A stretch of 64,000 nt of DNA from assembly GCA_003260075.1 (NCBI GenBank), contig QLIY01000190.1:6520-70519 (forward strand), written 5' to 3'. Both the position numbers and the translations under genes were made by a program. Below are positions 1 through 9,333 of this stretch, in pieces. Each line of letters begins with the position of its first letter. The stretch's first letter is position 1. Under the pieces are notes generated by a model. That model was not told where the DNA came from. It searched no databases and saw only the letters and a program-made list of their open reading frames with translations. The DNA comes from Phallusia mammillata (lineage: Eukaryota > Chordata > Ascidiacea > Phlebobranchia > Ascidiidae).

Positions 1-290
1 TTTATATCGCTTGGTTCACATTTATATTGCTTGGTTCACATTTATATCGCTTGGTGCACATTTATATCGCTTGGCGTACCTTTATATCGCTAGGTAAAGG
101 TGCGCGTAGCATTATATAGGTGCACCAAGCAAAACAAAGTTGCATGATGCGACATAAGGGTGAACCAAGCGATATAAATGTGCACCACGCTATATTAAGA
201 TGCACCAAGTAATATCAAGGTGCACCAAAGGATATAAAGGTGCAGCAAGTGATAAAAAGGTGCACCAAGCGATCCAAGTGATCCAAGCGA
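1..290. repeat. Inverted array of 20-bp tandem units
   Basis: Positions 1-100 are five head-to-tail 20-bp units of the form tttatatcgcttggttcaca. From about 101 to 280 come nine units of the same length in reverse orientation, of the form tgcaccaagcgatataaagg. Later units are more diverged than the first three. The turning point near base 100 makes the block a large imperfect palindrome that could form a hairpin. The left edge is cut by the window, so the forward arm may be longer. A related unit lies at 59064-59098. No coding potential is seen, and a short minus-strand ORF through it is only the repeat read in frame. Confidence 0.9.
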
Positions 291-500
291 TCCTGTATCC
301 AAGAAAATTACAAACCAAAAGTTAAAGAGGTAAAAACCGTTATACATACATAAAACTCGTTGTAATTGCTTAGACTGCGGTCTATTTTGTATTGGCATTT
401 CTTTTCTTTTTTTGAAAGGTTAGTTAAGAATCTATACGTAGGTTGGCGCTAGAGGTGTTATCGTGCTGTAATCGGGGGTTTCCCAGAAATTTGTTGCCCC

Positions 501-508
501 TGACGTCA
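501..508. promoter_or_regulatory. CRE/ATF palindrome upstream of UBE2W
   Basis: A full TGACGTCA site lies about 265 bp before the UBE2W start codon. It could be part of that gene's promoter. The motif is unusually common throughout the window, so its presence here is weak evidence for specific regulation. Confidence 0.35.
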
Positions 509-772
509 TCAAGTCAAACAACAAAAGGGTGGTCGAGCTTGGTTTCACTGTAGGCTAACTTGTTAGAATTACGTTTCTTCATTGATCTGGTTCACTGAAA
601 GCTCGTGAACTGCTCTTTCAATTTGCTGTTGTGTAGCGTTTGACCTAATTTGGCAACTCATCAGCCATTCTGATCGAAACGCTGACTTCAACGGATTTTC
701 TGTTCCTTATCGCCGTTAGGCAACACAAACAGGCCTTAGAACAGGGTTACTGGTCAGCACAACCCAGAAAAT

Positions 773-2195
773 ATGGCGGGGTGTTTTGTGCAAGTAAGTT
801 TTACCATTAATTGTCATTTTTGTGTATAAAAGTTGTTTTTGGGTACTCATCACACTATAGTAACAGCAATACTGCACTCAGTATTAAAGTTTGCTATCTA
901 CTGCAAATGTGAAAAAACTTTAAATGTTACACATTGTACTTTTAGCTGTACTGTTGTTGTCTCTTGTTTATAGTCTACATTGTTTCTGCAACAACATGTG
1001 AAATGTTCTAATGACACAATGATGAAAATGTTTGAATAATAATCGTTTCAAATGCTTTAGGTATGGTTACTTGGAAAACATATGACAGGTTTCTGACACT
1101 CTTAACAGCATTAACATTTAACAGAAAAGGATACAAAAGGAGATTCTCACTTTAAAAAATTCACCACCACCTGGAATGAAATTATGTGATGATTCTTTAT
1201 CTTCTCCGGGACAATTCATGGTTGAAGTCAAGGGTGCAGAGGGCACACTTTTTGCAGGGGAAGAGTTTAAGCTATTGTTCAAGTTTGGTCAAAGCTATCC
1301 GTTTGATTCTCCTCAGGTCCCATTATTTTTTGGTTTATTATTGTCTTTTAAAACAAGATCTGGATAGGCCATTTGTGGCGGTGTAAAGCAAAGCAACCGC
1401 TATGCTGCTAAAATGATGTATTTACTTTTGTACAAACAAAGCTGTAAATTTGTAATTGTTACATATGTATGTGGCTGTACCTATGTAAGTTAAGGTACTT
1501 TTAAAATTTCCTGCTATAATAATTTCAATATTTCTGCATTAATAAGTATATATTCAATATGTAGGGGCTACCTGTTTTTATTGGTGTATAGAAGTGTGTG
1601 CAAATATATTATTTTGATTTTACAGGTGACATTTGTGGGGAATCAAATTCCGGTTCACCCACATGTATATAGCAATGGTCACATATGTTTGTCAATCCTA
1701 ACAGAAGATTGGAGTCCTGCACTCTCTGCAGAGTCAGTGTGCCTAAGCATTATTTCAATGTTGAGTAGTTGCTCAGAAAAGGTATAAAAACATATTTTGC
1801 TGTTGATCCTAATTGGTGGCAAAACACTTAAGTTTAAACTTTACCGTGTTTCAGTTAACATTTATATGATGTAGATTCAACTGTGATGGTCTGTTTGCAT
1901 AAAACACTAAATGTAATTTCTTTACTTTTAAGATATTTGAGCCAAATCAGAGGTAATGTCGCAGAAGCGTCTTATCATAAATTATGAAACTGATCTGAAA
2001 TTAATCCACTGATATTTTTAACCAACTGTGTTTGCAGAAGCGTCCCCCTGATAATGCCTTTTATATCAGAACATGCAGTAAAAACCCAAAGAATACGAAA
2101 TGGTGGTTTCACGGTAATTTTTGTTGCAAAGTAATATGTCTTCAAATTCTTTCCATTTTTTAACTTTTTTGCCTTTTACAGATGATAAAGTTTGA
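773..2195 (+). CDS. UBE2W: Ubiquitin-conjugating enzyme E2 W
   Basis: Five exons with consensus splice sites: 773-793, 1125-1316, 1626-1781, 2038-2113 and 2182-2195. They join in frame to about 152 residues, the usual length of UBE2W. Family knowledge: UBE2W is the E2 that attaches ubiquitin to substrate N-termini, with RING partners such as CHIP. Visible hallmarks are KRIQKE near the N-terminus, LLFKFGQSYPFDSPQ, and HPHVYSNGHICLSILTEDWS with the catalytic cysteine at about residue 92. The family-specific HPH stands in place of the usual E2 HPN. The protein ends KWWFHDDKV. The ATG opens a 7-residue exon (MAGCFVQ) that fits known UBE2W N-termini. It is tail to tail with the PCGF gene; the stops are 327 bp apart. 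The only AATAAA I noticed on this strand is at 2957-2962, inside the antisense gene. Confidence 0.95.
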
Positions 2196-2221
2196 TGATT
2201 TCTATTAAGACACGAAAAGAG

Positions 2222-2227
2222 TTTATT
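2222..2227 (-). terminator. Candidate poly(A) signal of the PCGF gene
   Basis: TTTATT on the plus strand is AATAAA on the minus strand, about 295 bp beyond the PCGF stop and only 27 bp past the UBE2W stop. If used, the two 3' UTRs meet or overlap. Motif evidence only. Confidence 0.35.
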
Positions 2228-2521
2228 TGGTTGAACAATCCATTGATTTTTGCATGATTTTCATCAGATTTGTGTGGGTCATGTAAACATCTGATTGAAT
2301 CACTACTGCAGTTGGTAGCACTGCCCAACAGTAGCACTTTTTCTGTTGTTCACTCATTGAACAGATTTGTAAAATGAAATACGAAGTTCATCTAAACTTC
2401 ACTGTGAGTAGTTGTGTGTTTTGTATGCAAGACGCCCCATTGATCCTACTACTTTACAAACAAGCTGTTGCACTCACATCATTTGGAAATCGACTGTCTC
2501 CATCACTGAATAGGCTGTTGT

Positions 2522-4023
2522 TTAGCTTTGTAAGCTGGACTTAAAATCATACTCCAGTATCAGAAAGCCATTCTGTACAAAAGATGGCATGCATTATATG
2601 CACATAGTGTGTGCAAGTAAATTTTATTTTTGTTCTTTACCTTTGATTCAAAGTCCAATGAATTTTCATAAATATTGCGAAGAGTAAAGAATGGAGGTAG
2701 TGTTACGCCTCCACTTTGAATGAAACATTTTGCTTCTTGTGGAAGAACCCTGCCAACAATTTATCGTTGTGCACCCATATATAGAAACTTATTCAAGTGT
2801 TTAAACATTATTGAACATACCATTCCATTTGTTCTAGTTTGTTGCAAACAAACTGGGATATATGAGCAACAGTTGCATGATCTGGTAGTCGAATGTATTT
2901 GTGTATTAAGTCCTATAATGAAAAATGCAAATAAAGAGCACAGTGCTTTTCAATGAAATAAAGTTTGGATCTTACTATTGCCTGTATGGAACCAACATCA
3001 GGCCCAACCCATTGGAGATATATGTTACAGGGCCTATAGGGTTTTAATACAGAGTGGTAGTTGTGTTTGCCATTTAAAGCAGCAGCTTCCTCGAACTCAG
3101 CAAAGTGATGAAGTTCACCTGGCAAAAAGGATAAATTTTGACAAAATCAGAAAGTCAACAAAATGTGATAATAAAATTGAAGTGACAAAACCAGTTTTGC
3201 TGTCTGACAAACCTGTTGGAATTCCAGGAAGAAGTTTATTAACAATGTCTTGTAACACAATGTCGGGTTTCAAACCGCTCACAGGAGTTGTGTTGTGTAC
3301 CACAACTCCACAAATTGGACATGAATTGTGTAATTGGAAGTGCTTTAGTATACAACTCTTGCAAACTAGAAAATATAATTTCCAGTTGAGTTTGATAACA
3401 TGTAGTAGCCAAGTCTATAGTTAAAAGTTAAAAAAAAACGTACACAAAAACCAGAAATAAAACCATGCACTAAAAAACTTACAGGAATGAAGACATTCTG
3501 TGATGGTGGTTGCATCAACTAAGTAGCCACAACACAGTTTGCAACAAAGAAATATGTTGATATCTTGGATGTTGATCTTTTCCTCATCCCCAGCTGGTGT
3601 AGTTGTGTTAGTTATCTTAAAAATTATTCACTACATTACACTAAGTCCAAATATATTTCTGTTTTGGACATAAATAAACCTCTGTGGCTGGTAACGTCGT
3701 GTTGTTCATGTGAAACTCGAAATAAGTCGTCTTGCCCATCTTTTTGGTATTTAATTGCAAGTCCTCCGCAACCTTGTTAAGTTGGAGAGTGAACGTCTCA
3801 AAGTCCATGGTAACTGCGCAACAATGTAAAATGTTAAGGAAATAAACACGGATGTACAGTTTTCCGACGAAACTTTGGTACCTATTTCGTGCGGTTTGAC
3901 ATCGGTCAGATATGCTCGAAATGCAATGAAGATGTGACTTCTGGAAAAGAAACGAACTTCGTCACTGGGTATTGTGTAACGTTTCAAAAATTCCTCCAGC
4001 GATGTTAGTACGGCAGAACTCAT
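2522..4023 (-). CDS. Polycomb group RING finger protein, PCGF6-like
   Basis: Eight exons on the minus strand: 4023-3882, 3813-3680, 3615-3483, 3365-3213, 3118-2976, 2912-2821, 2749-2641 and 2572-2522. All phases agree and give 318 residues. The RING finger spans exons 3-4: [20 protein letters not shown], then FCKSC and CPIC, followed by [11 protein letters not shown], the PCGF signature after the RING. FCKSC with CPICGVVVH is closest to PCGF6. The last exons carry a RAWUL domain ([35 protein letters not shown]). Family knowledge: PCGF proteins pair with RING1/RNF2 in PRC1 complexes that ubiquitinate H2A. The first two exons encode about 92 residues I do not recognise. The splice joining exons 2 and 3 (gtttat donor, ttttaag acceptor, 64-bp intron) is the weakest. 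Introns are only 63-117 bp. Confidence 0.85.
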
Positions 4024-4729
4024 GATGCGATGATTCAGCTAACAACTAAGTGATAACGACAAGATTCGTTTCCGCGTGTTTTTGGAACTGTCGCATACAA
4101 AGTAACTATAACGCCTTGAAAACAAAGAAGTGCAACCTTAAAACAAGAATGTGTAATTCAAACAACGAAATTTTCGAACACGTCGAGGTGCAAACCTCAT
4201 GTCGTGATGATGAAGGCTTTGCTTTGCACATTATGGTGAAACCACAATCACCAGTATTAGTAAGCTACAATTGCGTAACACGATTACTCAACAGATGAGA
4301 AAATCATGTCATGACTTTGTTTTTTGCTGTCCACATTCACATGCAAAGTAATAATGAAAAAACCAATAGGACCCCAGTTCAAATCAGAAAGTAAACTACG
4401 AAAGTAGTAACCTAGTTGCATGATAGAACGTAATTAAGTTAAATAAAATATTTAGCTGTAACGTATGTGTGTTTATGCCAGCTGTTTAATAACTGTTACA
4501 TTTGTTAGTACTCAGTACCCAACGACTTAATCGCTTAAAACAGCGAACAGCTTGTATATAAATCGTGCAAGGTATTTTATTTTACCCACAATCCTCTGGT
4601 ACATAAACAAGCTGAATTTGGCGACGTGATAAAAATAATTACAAAACGATAAATAGAAAGTTAAAGGCTCTGTTTTTTTTAATGGTGGTGTTAGTGTGTT
4701 TAAGTTAATTTTAGTTTTATTATGTTTAA

Positions 4730-4850
4730 ATATTTTGGTTTCGGCTGAAGCGCTCCAAAGCCAACAAGAAGTGACGTCATAATTCCCGTNATATTTTGGT
4801 TTCGGCTGAAGCGCTCCAAAGCCAACAAGAAGTGACGTCATAATTCCCGT
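4730..4850. repeat. Exact 60-bp direct duplication around one N
   Basis: Bases 4730-4789 and 4791-4850 are identical and separated by a single unresolved base at 4790. An exact repeat abutting an N is what remains when two overlapping contig ends are placed side by side. Each copy carries a TGACGTCA site, so one of those sites is probably spurious. Confidence 0.9.
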
Positions 4851-5311
4851 AACGCCTGATGCGTTTCCGACAAAGCCAAGCCACGCCATTGCAAAAATGG
4901 CGGCCAGAGCTCGCTTATGAGATTCGTTCCTGTTGCGTTGGTGAGTTCTTTTAGTGGTTGTCGTTATGTTGTTTGGACTGCAACAACGTTATGCAGGATT
5001 GCTATTAAACTGTTGAAAATTGTTTCAGATTTTCTTTGTATACCAGGTTCGCATTCCGCAGTACTCTAATTATGATTAGTACTGTGGAAACCCTTTCATA
5101 TGATCTTGTGATCGGCGTGATATCAAAAGCGTCAGGTACTGCTGTACTTTTGTGTCATAGATGGATTTGCTTTAAATGTCGGTACTTTATTTGGGACCCG
5201 TTTAAATGCTCGTTTTTGCTCACATTAACTAAGTTTGGAGTTTGGACAAGTGATTGACTTTTTATAGCTGTTTGAATTTTTTTCATTTGTTATACAAACG
5301 GCACTGTAGTT

Positions 5312-5963
5312 ATGACCGATATTAACTGTGTGATGTGTTGTTGCCTTAGAAAGCCAAAAGTGGAGAAAAGTGATGTTCCGGTACAGCAAATCACCTTTCA
5401 TTCTGTGAATGGTACATACTTATATGCATAAACTTTGGTGAACATTATCTGTACTTATTGTTTAGGGTTCATTTAAAATAATTTAGTTCAATGGTCACAT
5501 CATTTATTTACATATGAACAGTAACAATGAAACCACTCTATAAAAACACATTATTTATAACATTATAACTGACAATGAAACAGACTATTTATAACTAATA
5601 CCCATACAAAGCAAAGGAATTTGACAAAATGTTGATGTTGCAGAAATAATTATCACTGGACGATTGTCGATGTATATTAACTAAGTAGCCAAGCTGCTAC
5701 TAGTTTTGGATTTGTGAAGAAAAGGTTTGCTGATATCTGTACTGTATCTAATGTAAAATATAATAGTAAACAAAGCTCATAGTAAAGATCATGTTGTTGC
5801 AGCTCATGGCAGCAGAGCCAACAATGGACATGATATGTTGGTTAAGGTATTGTTTTCATGGGGAACTGACCAATTTTGTGCTTCTTTTATACTAAAATTT
5901 CTTCATGTCTTGTAAAATTTTACTGATTTGCAGGCTCAAACTAAAACCGCTTTTACTTTTTGA
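5312..5963 (+). CDS. Candidate small cysteine-rich membrane-anchored protein
   Basis: Three exons with good splice sites, 5312-5411, 5803-5846 and 5934-5963, join in frame to a 57-residue protein. I do not recognise the family. The N-terminus has a cysteine cluster, CVMCCCLRKPK, followed by basic residues, the pattern of a palmitoylated peripheral membrane protein. A later ITFHSVNAHGS faintly recalls the CRIB-like part of the small CDC42 effectors (CDC42SE), which also begin with a Cys cluster, but the match is too weak to name it. Upstream, ATGGCGGCC near 4896 followed by a GTGAGT donor near 4940 could mark the promoter and a 5' UTR exon. It lies divergent to the PCGF gene. It is too short to trust without transcripts. 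Confidence 0.45.
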
Positions 5964-6277
5964 TTTCGATCCTCAACAATGTGGTGTACAGGTTCTTACA
6001 ATAACTGCATTTCATATTCGTATTTGACAAACATTTTAACCGACAATATTTTATTGACCAGGATCCGGTGACATCATCACCAGGCCTTGGTCTTTTATCT
6101 GGTCACTGACGTAAGTCGACTGAAAAAAATATATTATTAGATTTTAACCATACATGTTTGTTTGTTTTTTGTTTCTTTAACAATCAAGGGAAATTCTGCT
6201 TTCTGTAGATCTGGTGCAGTTATTATTCAGGTTCTGGTTGATATATAGCTGTCTTTAAATACACGCTGACAAACAAC

Positions 6278-7687
6278 ATGGCAGATGACATTGATGTAGA
6301 AGCTATGCTGGAGGCTCCATTCCAAAAGGAAAACTCCATGAGCAAAGAAAAAGATAGGAAAAAAAGTGATCGCAAATCACGTAAACGCAGTCGCAGCAGA
6401 AGTCGAAGCAAGAGCCACCGCCACAGAAGGTCACGATCCAGGAGCAAAGATAGGCATCGTCGCAGGAGAAGTAGATCACATGAACGCAGGCGCAAAAAGA
6501 GTAGGTCCCCAAGACATCGCAGCCCACGCAGAAAGGAAAAGACCCCTACTCCACCTCCGAAACCCAGGTCTCCAAGTCCACCTGATCGTGATGCCAGAAC
6601 TATATTCTGTTACCAACTGGCCCAACGAATTCGCACAAGAGATCTTGAGGAGTTTTTCTCCGCTGTTGGAAAAGTTCGTGAGGTGAAACTCATCCAGGAC
6701 AAGCACTCGAAGCGCTCAAAGGGTATCGCTTATGTGGAGTTCAAGGATTTGGAGTCTGTGCCTTTGGCTCTTGGTTTGAGTGGTCAAAAGGTTCTTGGTG
6801 TTCCTATTGTGGTACAGCCCACACAATCTGAAAAGAACAAGGTTGCTGCAGCTCAAATGACTTTGCAGCAAGCTGCTCGTGGGCCCACGCGGCTTTACGT
6901 AGGGTCACTTCACGAAAATATCACAGAGGAGATGCTAAAGGGAATCTTTTCACCGTTTGGTCGCATTGAGCAGGTTCAAATCGTCAAAGATCAGGATACA
7001 GGTGTCTCAAAAGGATATGCATTTATAACCTTCGCAGAGGCAGATTGCGCCAAGCGAGCTCTTGACCAGCTGAATGGATTTGAAATAGCAGGAAAACCGA
7101 TTAAGCTTAATACCGTCGGCAGTGCTATGGATCTGACAGCCTTGTCTGCTTTTGCTGGTGGCCCCTCGTTTCTCGATAATGATGCTGTGGAAAGGGCAGG
7201 CATCGATCTTGGCACAACCGGACGACTGCAGCTAATGGCAAAGCTGGCAGAAGGCACTGGTTTGGAAGTTCCGAGTGCCGCGCAACACGCTTTGCAGTTG
7301 GGTCAATCTATGGGTCTTGGTCTCCCACAGGCTCAAAGTGCAGCCAACACTGCCCCACCCATCGCTACCACATGCTTCCAGCTGTCAAATATGTTTGATC
7401 CACAGAATGAGAGCGGCAACGACTGGGATAAAGAAATAGCGAACGACGTGATTGAGGAGTGCTCACGTCACGGCCAGGTCTTTCATTGTTTTGTTGACAG
7501 GGAGTCGAAGGGAAACGTCTACGTCAAATGCGACACCACGGAGGCTGCCAGCAAGTCTGTAAATGCATTACACGGGCGTTACTTCGCCGGTAACATGATT
7601 ACGGCGGCATACGTTCCCCTCATCAACTACCACTCACTCTTTCCGGATGCGGCATACGCCAAGGCGGCCATTAAGCCCAACCGATGA
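6278..7687 (+). CDS. RBM39: RNA-binding protein 39 (CAPER alpha), intronless
   Basis: One uninterrupted reading frame of 469 residues, against about 530 in human. The N-terminus MADDIDVEAMLEAP matches vertebrate RBM39. An Arg/Ser domain spans residues about 22-105, RRM1 about 107-183, RRM2 about 205-283, a linker with GIDLGTTGRLQLMAKLAEGT about 308-327, and a C-terminal U2AF-homology motif about 366-450 with GRYF in place of human GRWF. Family knowledge: RBM39 is a nuclear splicing factor and nuclear-receptor coactivator that binds ULM ligands such as SF3B1 and U2AF65. The start codon is the first ATG and matches the family. Acceptor-like sequences at 6208-6258 suggest a spliced or trans-spliced 5' UTR. 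The lack of coding introns beside intron-rich neighbours is notable, but the frame is intact and the protein well conserved. Confidence 0.96.
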   Translation: MADDIDVEAMLEAPFQKENSMSKEKDRKKSDRKSRKRSRSRSRSKSHRHRRSRSRSKDRHRRRRSRSHERRRKKSRSPRHRSPRRKEKTPTPPPKPRSPSPPDRDARTIFCYQLAQRIRTRDLEEFFSAVGKVREVKLIQDKHSKRSKGIAYVEFKDLESVPLALGLSGQKVLGVPIVVQPTQSEKNKVAAAQMTLQQAARGPTRLYVGSLHENITEEMLKGIFSPFGRIEQVQIVKDQDTGVSKGYAFITFAEADCAKRALDQLNGFEIAGKPIKLNTVGSAMDLTALSAFAGGPSFLDNDAVERAGIDLGTTGRLQLMAKLAEGTGLEVPSAAQHALQLGQSMGLGLPQAQSAANTAPPIATTCFQLSNMFDPQNESGNDWDKEIANDVIEECSRHGQVFHCFVDRESKGNVYVKCDTTEAASKSVNALHGRYFAGNMITAAYVPLINYHSLFPDAAYAKAAIKPNR

Positions 7688-7918
7688 TCTAACATGTATT
7701 GTTTTTATTCCAGGGTTGTCGGACGTTTTTGTCAACATCACCGATCCATTTGTGCCCACACCGGGTTCTCCAACAAAATTTCTTGAAACTTTTTGCGTAG
7801 GTCATTTTTTCGTGTACAAAAATCCTCACGTGAGAATTGTTTTCGTTGTGTTTTCACTGCTTTTCAAGGCGTTTCGGTTTAATGCTGTACAGACTTCTTG
7901 GAAGTTTTAATTTGATTT

Positions 7919-7924
7919 AATAAA
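7919..7924 (+). terminator. Poly(A) signal of RBM39
   Basis: AATAAA about 232 bp after the RBM39 stop, in an AT-rich setting; a reasonable end for that transcript. Motif evidence only. Confidence 0.55.
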
Positions 7925-8244
7925 AAAGGCATTTTTGGCGTTCATAAGCAAAGGGTGTGAGTTGCTTCTTTAAAAAAATGTTGTCAGTGGTTACAAGTTC
8001 ATTGAAGAATCGATGAACCCAGTCGAAACGGCAACCCCATTTTTTAACTTGCGATTTTGATAACACACTAACATACAAGAAAGTTGATAACACACCACTT
8101 TGGTGAGAGGACAACTACCAGAATTTTGCCTTTGAATGGCCCTGACAGCCTTCTGTACCGGCTAACACGCCGCTGAGGGACAAAAGCATTTTAAATGTAG
8201 GCCTGCTGTTAAACGAAAAAATAGCTATAGGGGATCGAATCGAG

Positions 8245-8720
8245 AATGAACGGTGGTTCACACAAATTTGAACTCGCAGTGCTCGGCAGAGACGATTTTT
8301 GCGGATTAACTAGTTAAAAAGTTTTCATGCACATGAAGTCAAGTCGCAAATCTGTAATAGACAGGAAAATACCGCTGTGTCTTGGTAACTTTCGACACCC
8401 GTTGCATGGCGCTACAAGACAGGTTTTTGCAATGACGAGAAACGATAACCCTGATTGTGTGCTGCATTATCCAAGCGATCCCGACTTGGCTGAGTTATAT
8501 TGGAAAGCAATGAGAACTCCCCTTTTGACATAGTTAGTCAGAAAAAGTTGTAAATTTAGATAGATCCTCACTAAACAGTCTGTGTTTTCGTGAGGTGGTT
8601 TTTTACTTTTAGTCGAGTATGGCACAGTACCTTACCGAGCACAAACCTCTGTCGTGGGTTCGAATCCTACTGCACGAATGGCATGTAGAGATACTTGGGA
8701 GGCCGTTTAAACTCGATCGA
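8245..8720 (+). pseudogene. Decayed copy of the TLR 3' end (TIR domain and 3' UTR)
   Basis: This block is clearly homologous to 12118-12745 of the intact receptor gene. Shared stretches include the BB-loop region (gctcggcagagac), the end of the TIR domain (cctgattgtgtgctgcatta), the stop codon context and the 3' UTR with its tRNA-like box. It lacks about 80 bp from the middle of the TIR domain and about 100 bp of the 3' UTR. It also has substitutions and frame breaks, and no receptor ectodomain lies upstream. A 68-codon frame (8327-8533) remains open over the last part but starts inside the domain. It is a partial duplication, not a working gene. Confidence 0.85.
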
Positions 8721-9230
8721 TAAAAGGAATTAACTCCGACGTAGACCTTACGCATTGTGTTGTACTTATACGTTTACCCTTATCATTGATGCATGAACTC
8801 TTAAGTGCTGATCAATAGTGAATGCATTCGTAATTGCTTAAAGATATTGCTCCACAAGTGTTTTTGATTTGCTTGTGCGTACGAAAATTATTGCTTTCCC
8901 GTTGTCTGGGTAACATTAATAAGCTTCAACTAGAGTTTGTTTCGTTTGTTACAAGAAATTACAGCAACATAATACCAAAGCCTAATACAATTCAATGATA
9001 CAATGGCCATCCTTGCATGTGTTTGAGTCAATTTTTTGTCGTGTTTCGACATCCCAGTTGTTCATTTTAATGCTTTAAATTCTAACAAAGGAAATTTATA
9101 TAGAAAAGGTGCATTTCTTTATTTATAAACATCAAAGTAATGCTGCGTGTCCTAAACCGTTTTTGTAAGAATCAGCACAAATAGAGGTATTTTATTACAC
9201 AAGTTACGACTCAAAACCATAACAATAGCT
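8721..9230. other. TLR upstream region, no gene seen
   Basis: AT-rich spacer between the decayed copy and the intact receptor. No ORF, RNA gene or clear core promoter was recognised. Part of its right end (from about 9178) recurs in inverted orientation at 13230-13420. Confidence 0.5.
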
Positions 9231-9333
9231 GTTGTGACTGTGAGTGCAGACCAATTTCCTTCCTACAGCCCACGTTCTTTCCTCTTAAAGCAATCAGCAT
9301 ACAGCGGTGGGTTTATTGTCATTTTCAAGCGTC

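Noticed and set aside
1-290. CRISPR-like array
   Set aside because: The 20-bp units are contiguous with no spacers and switch orientation, and the DNA is eukaryotic.
2978-3424. 148-codon plus-strand ORF
   Set aside because: It lies antisense to PCGF exons 4 and 5, has no homology I recognise, and is explained by the minus-strand gene.
6303-7257. Several ORFs in other frames over RBM39
   Set aside because: All are shadows of the RBM39 frame, favoured by the repetitive Arg/Ser codons.
8625-8690. Possible tRNA gene
   Set aside because: Only the T-arm and B box are present; no anticodon arm, proper A box or acceptor stem can be formed.
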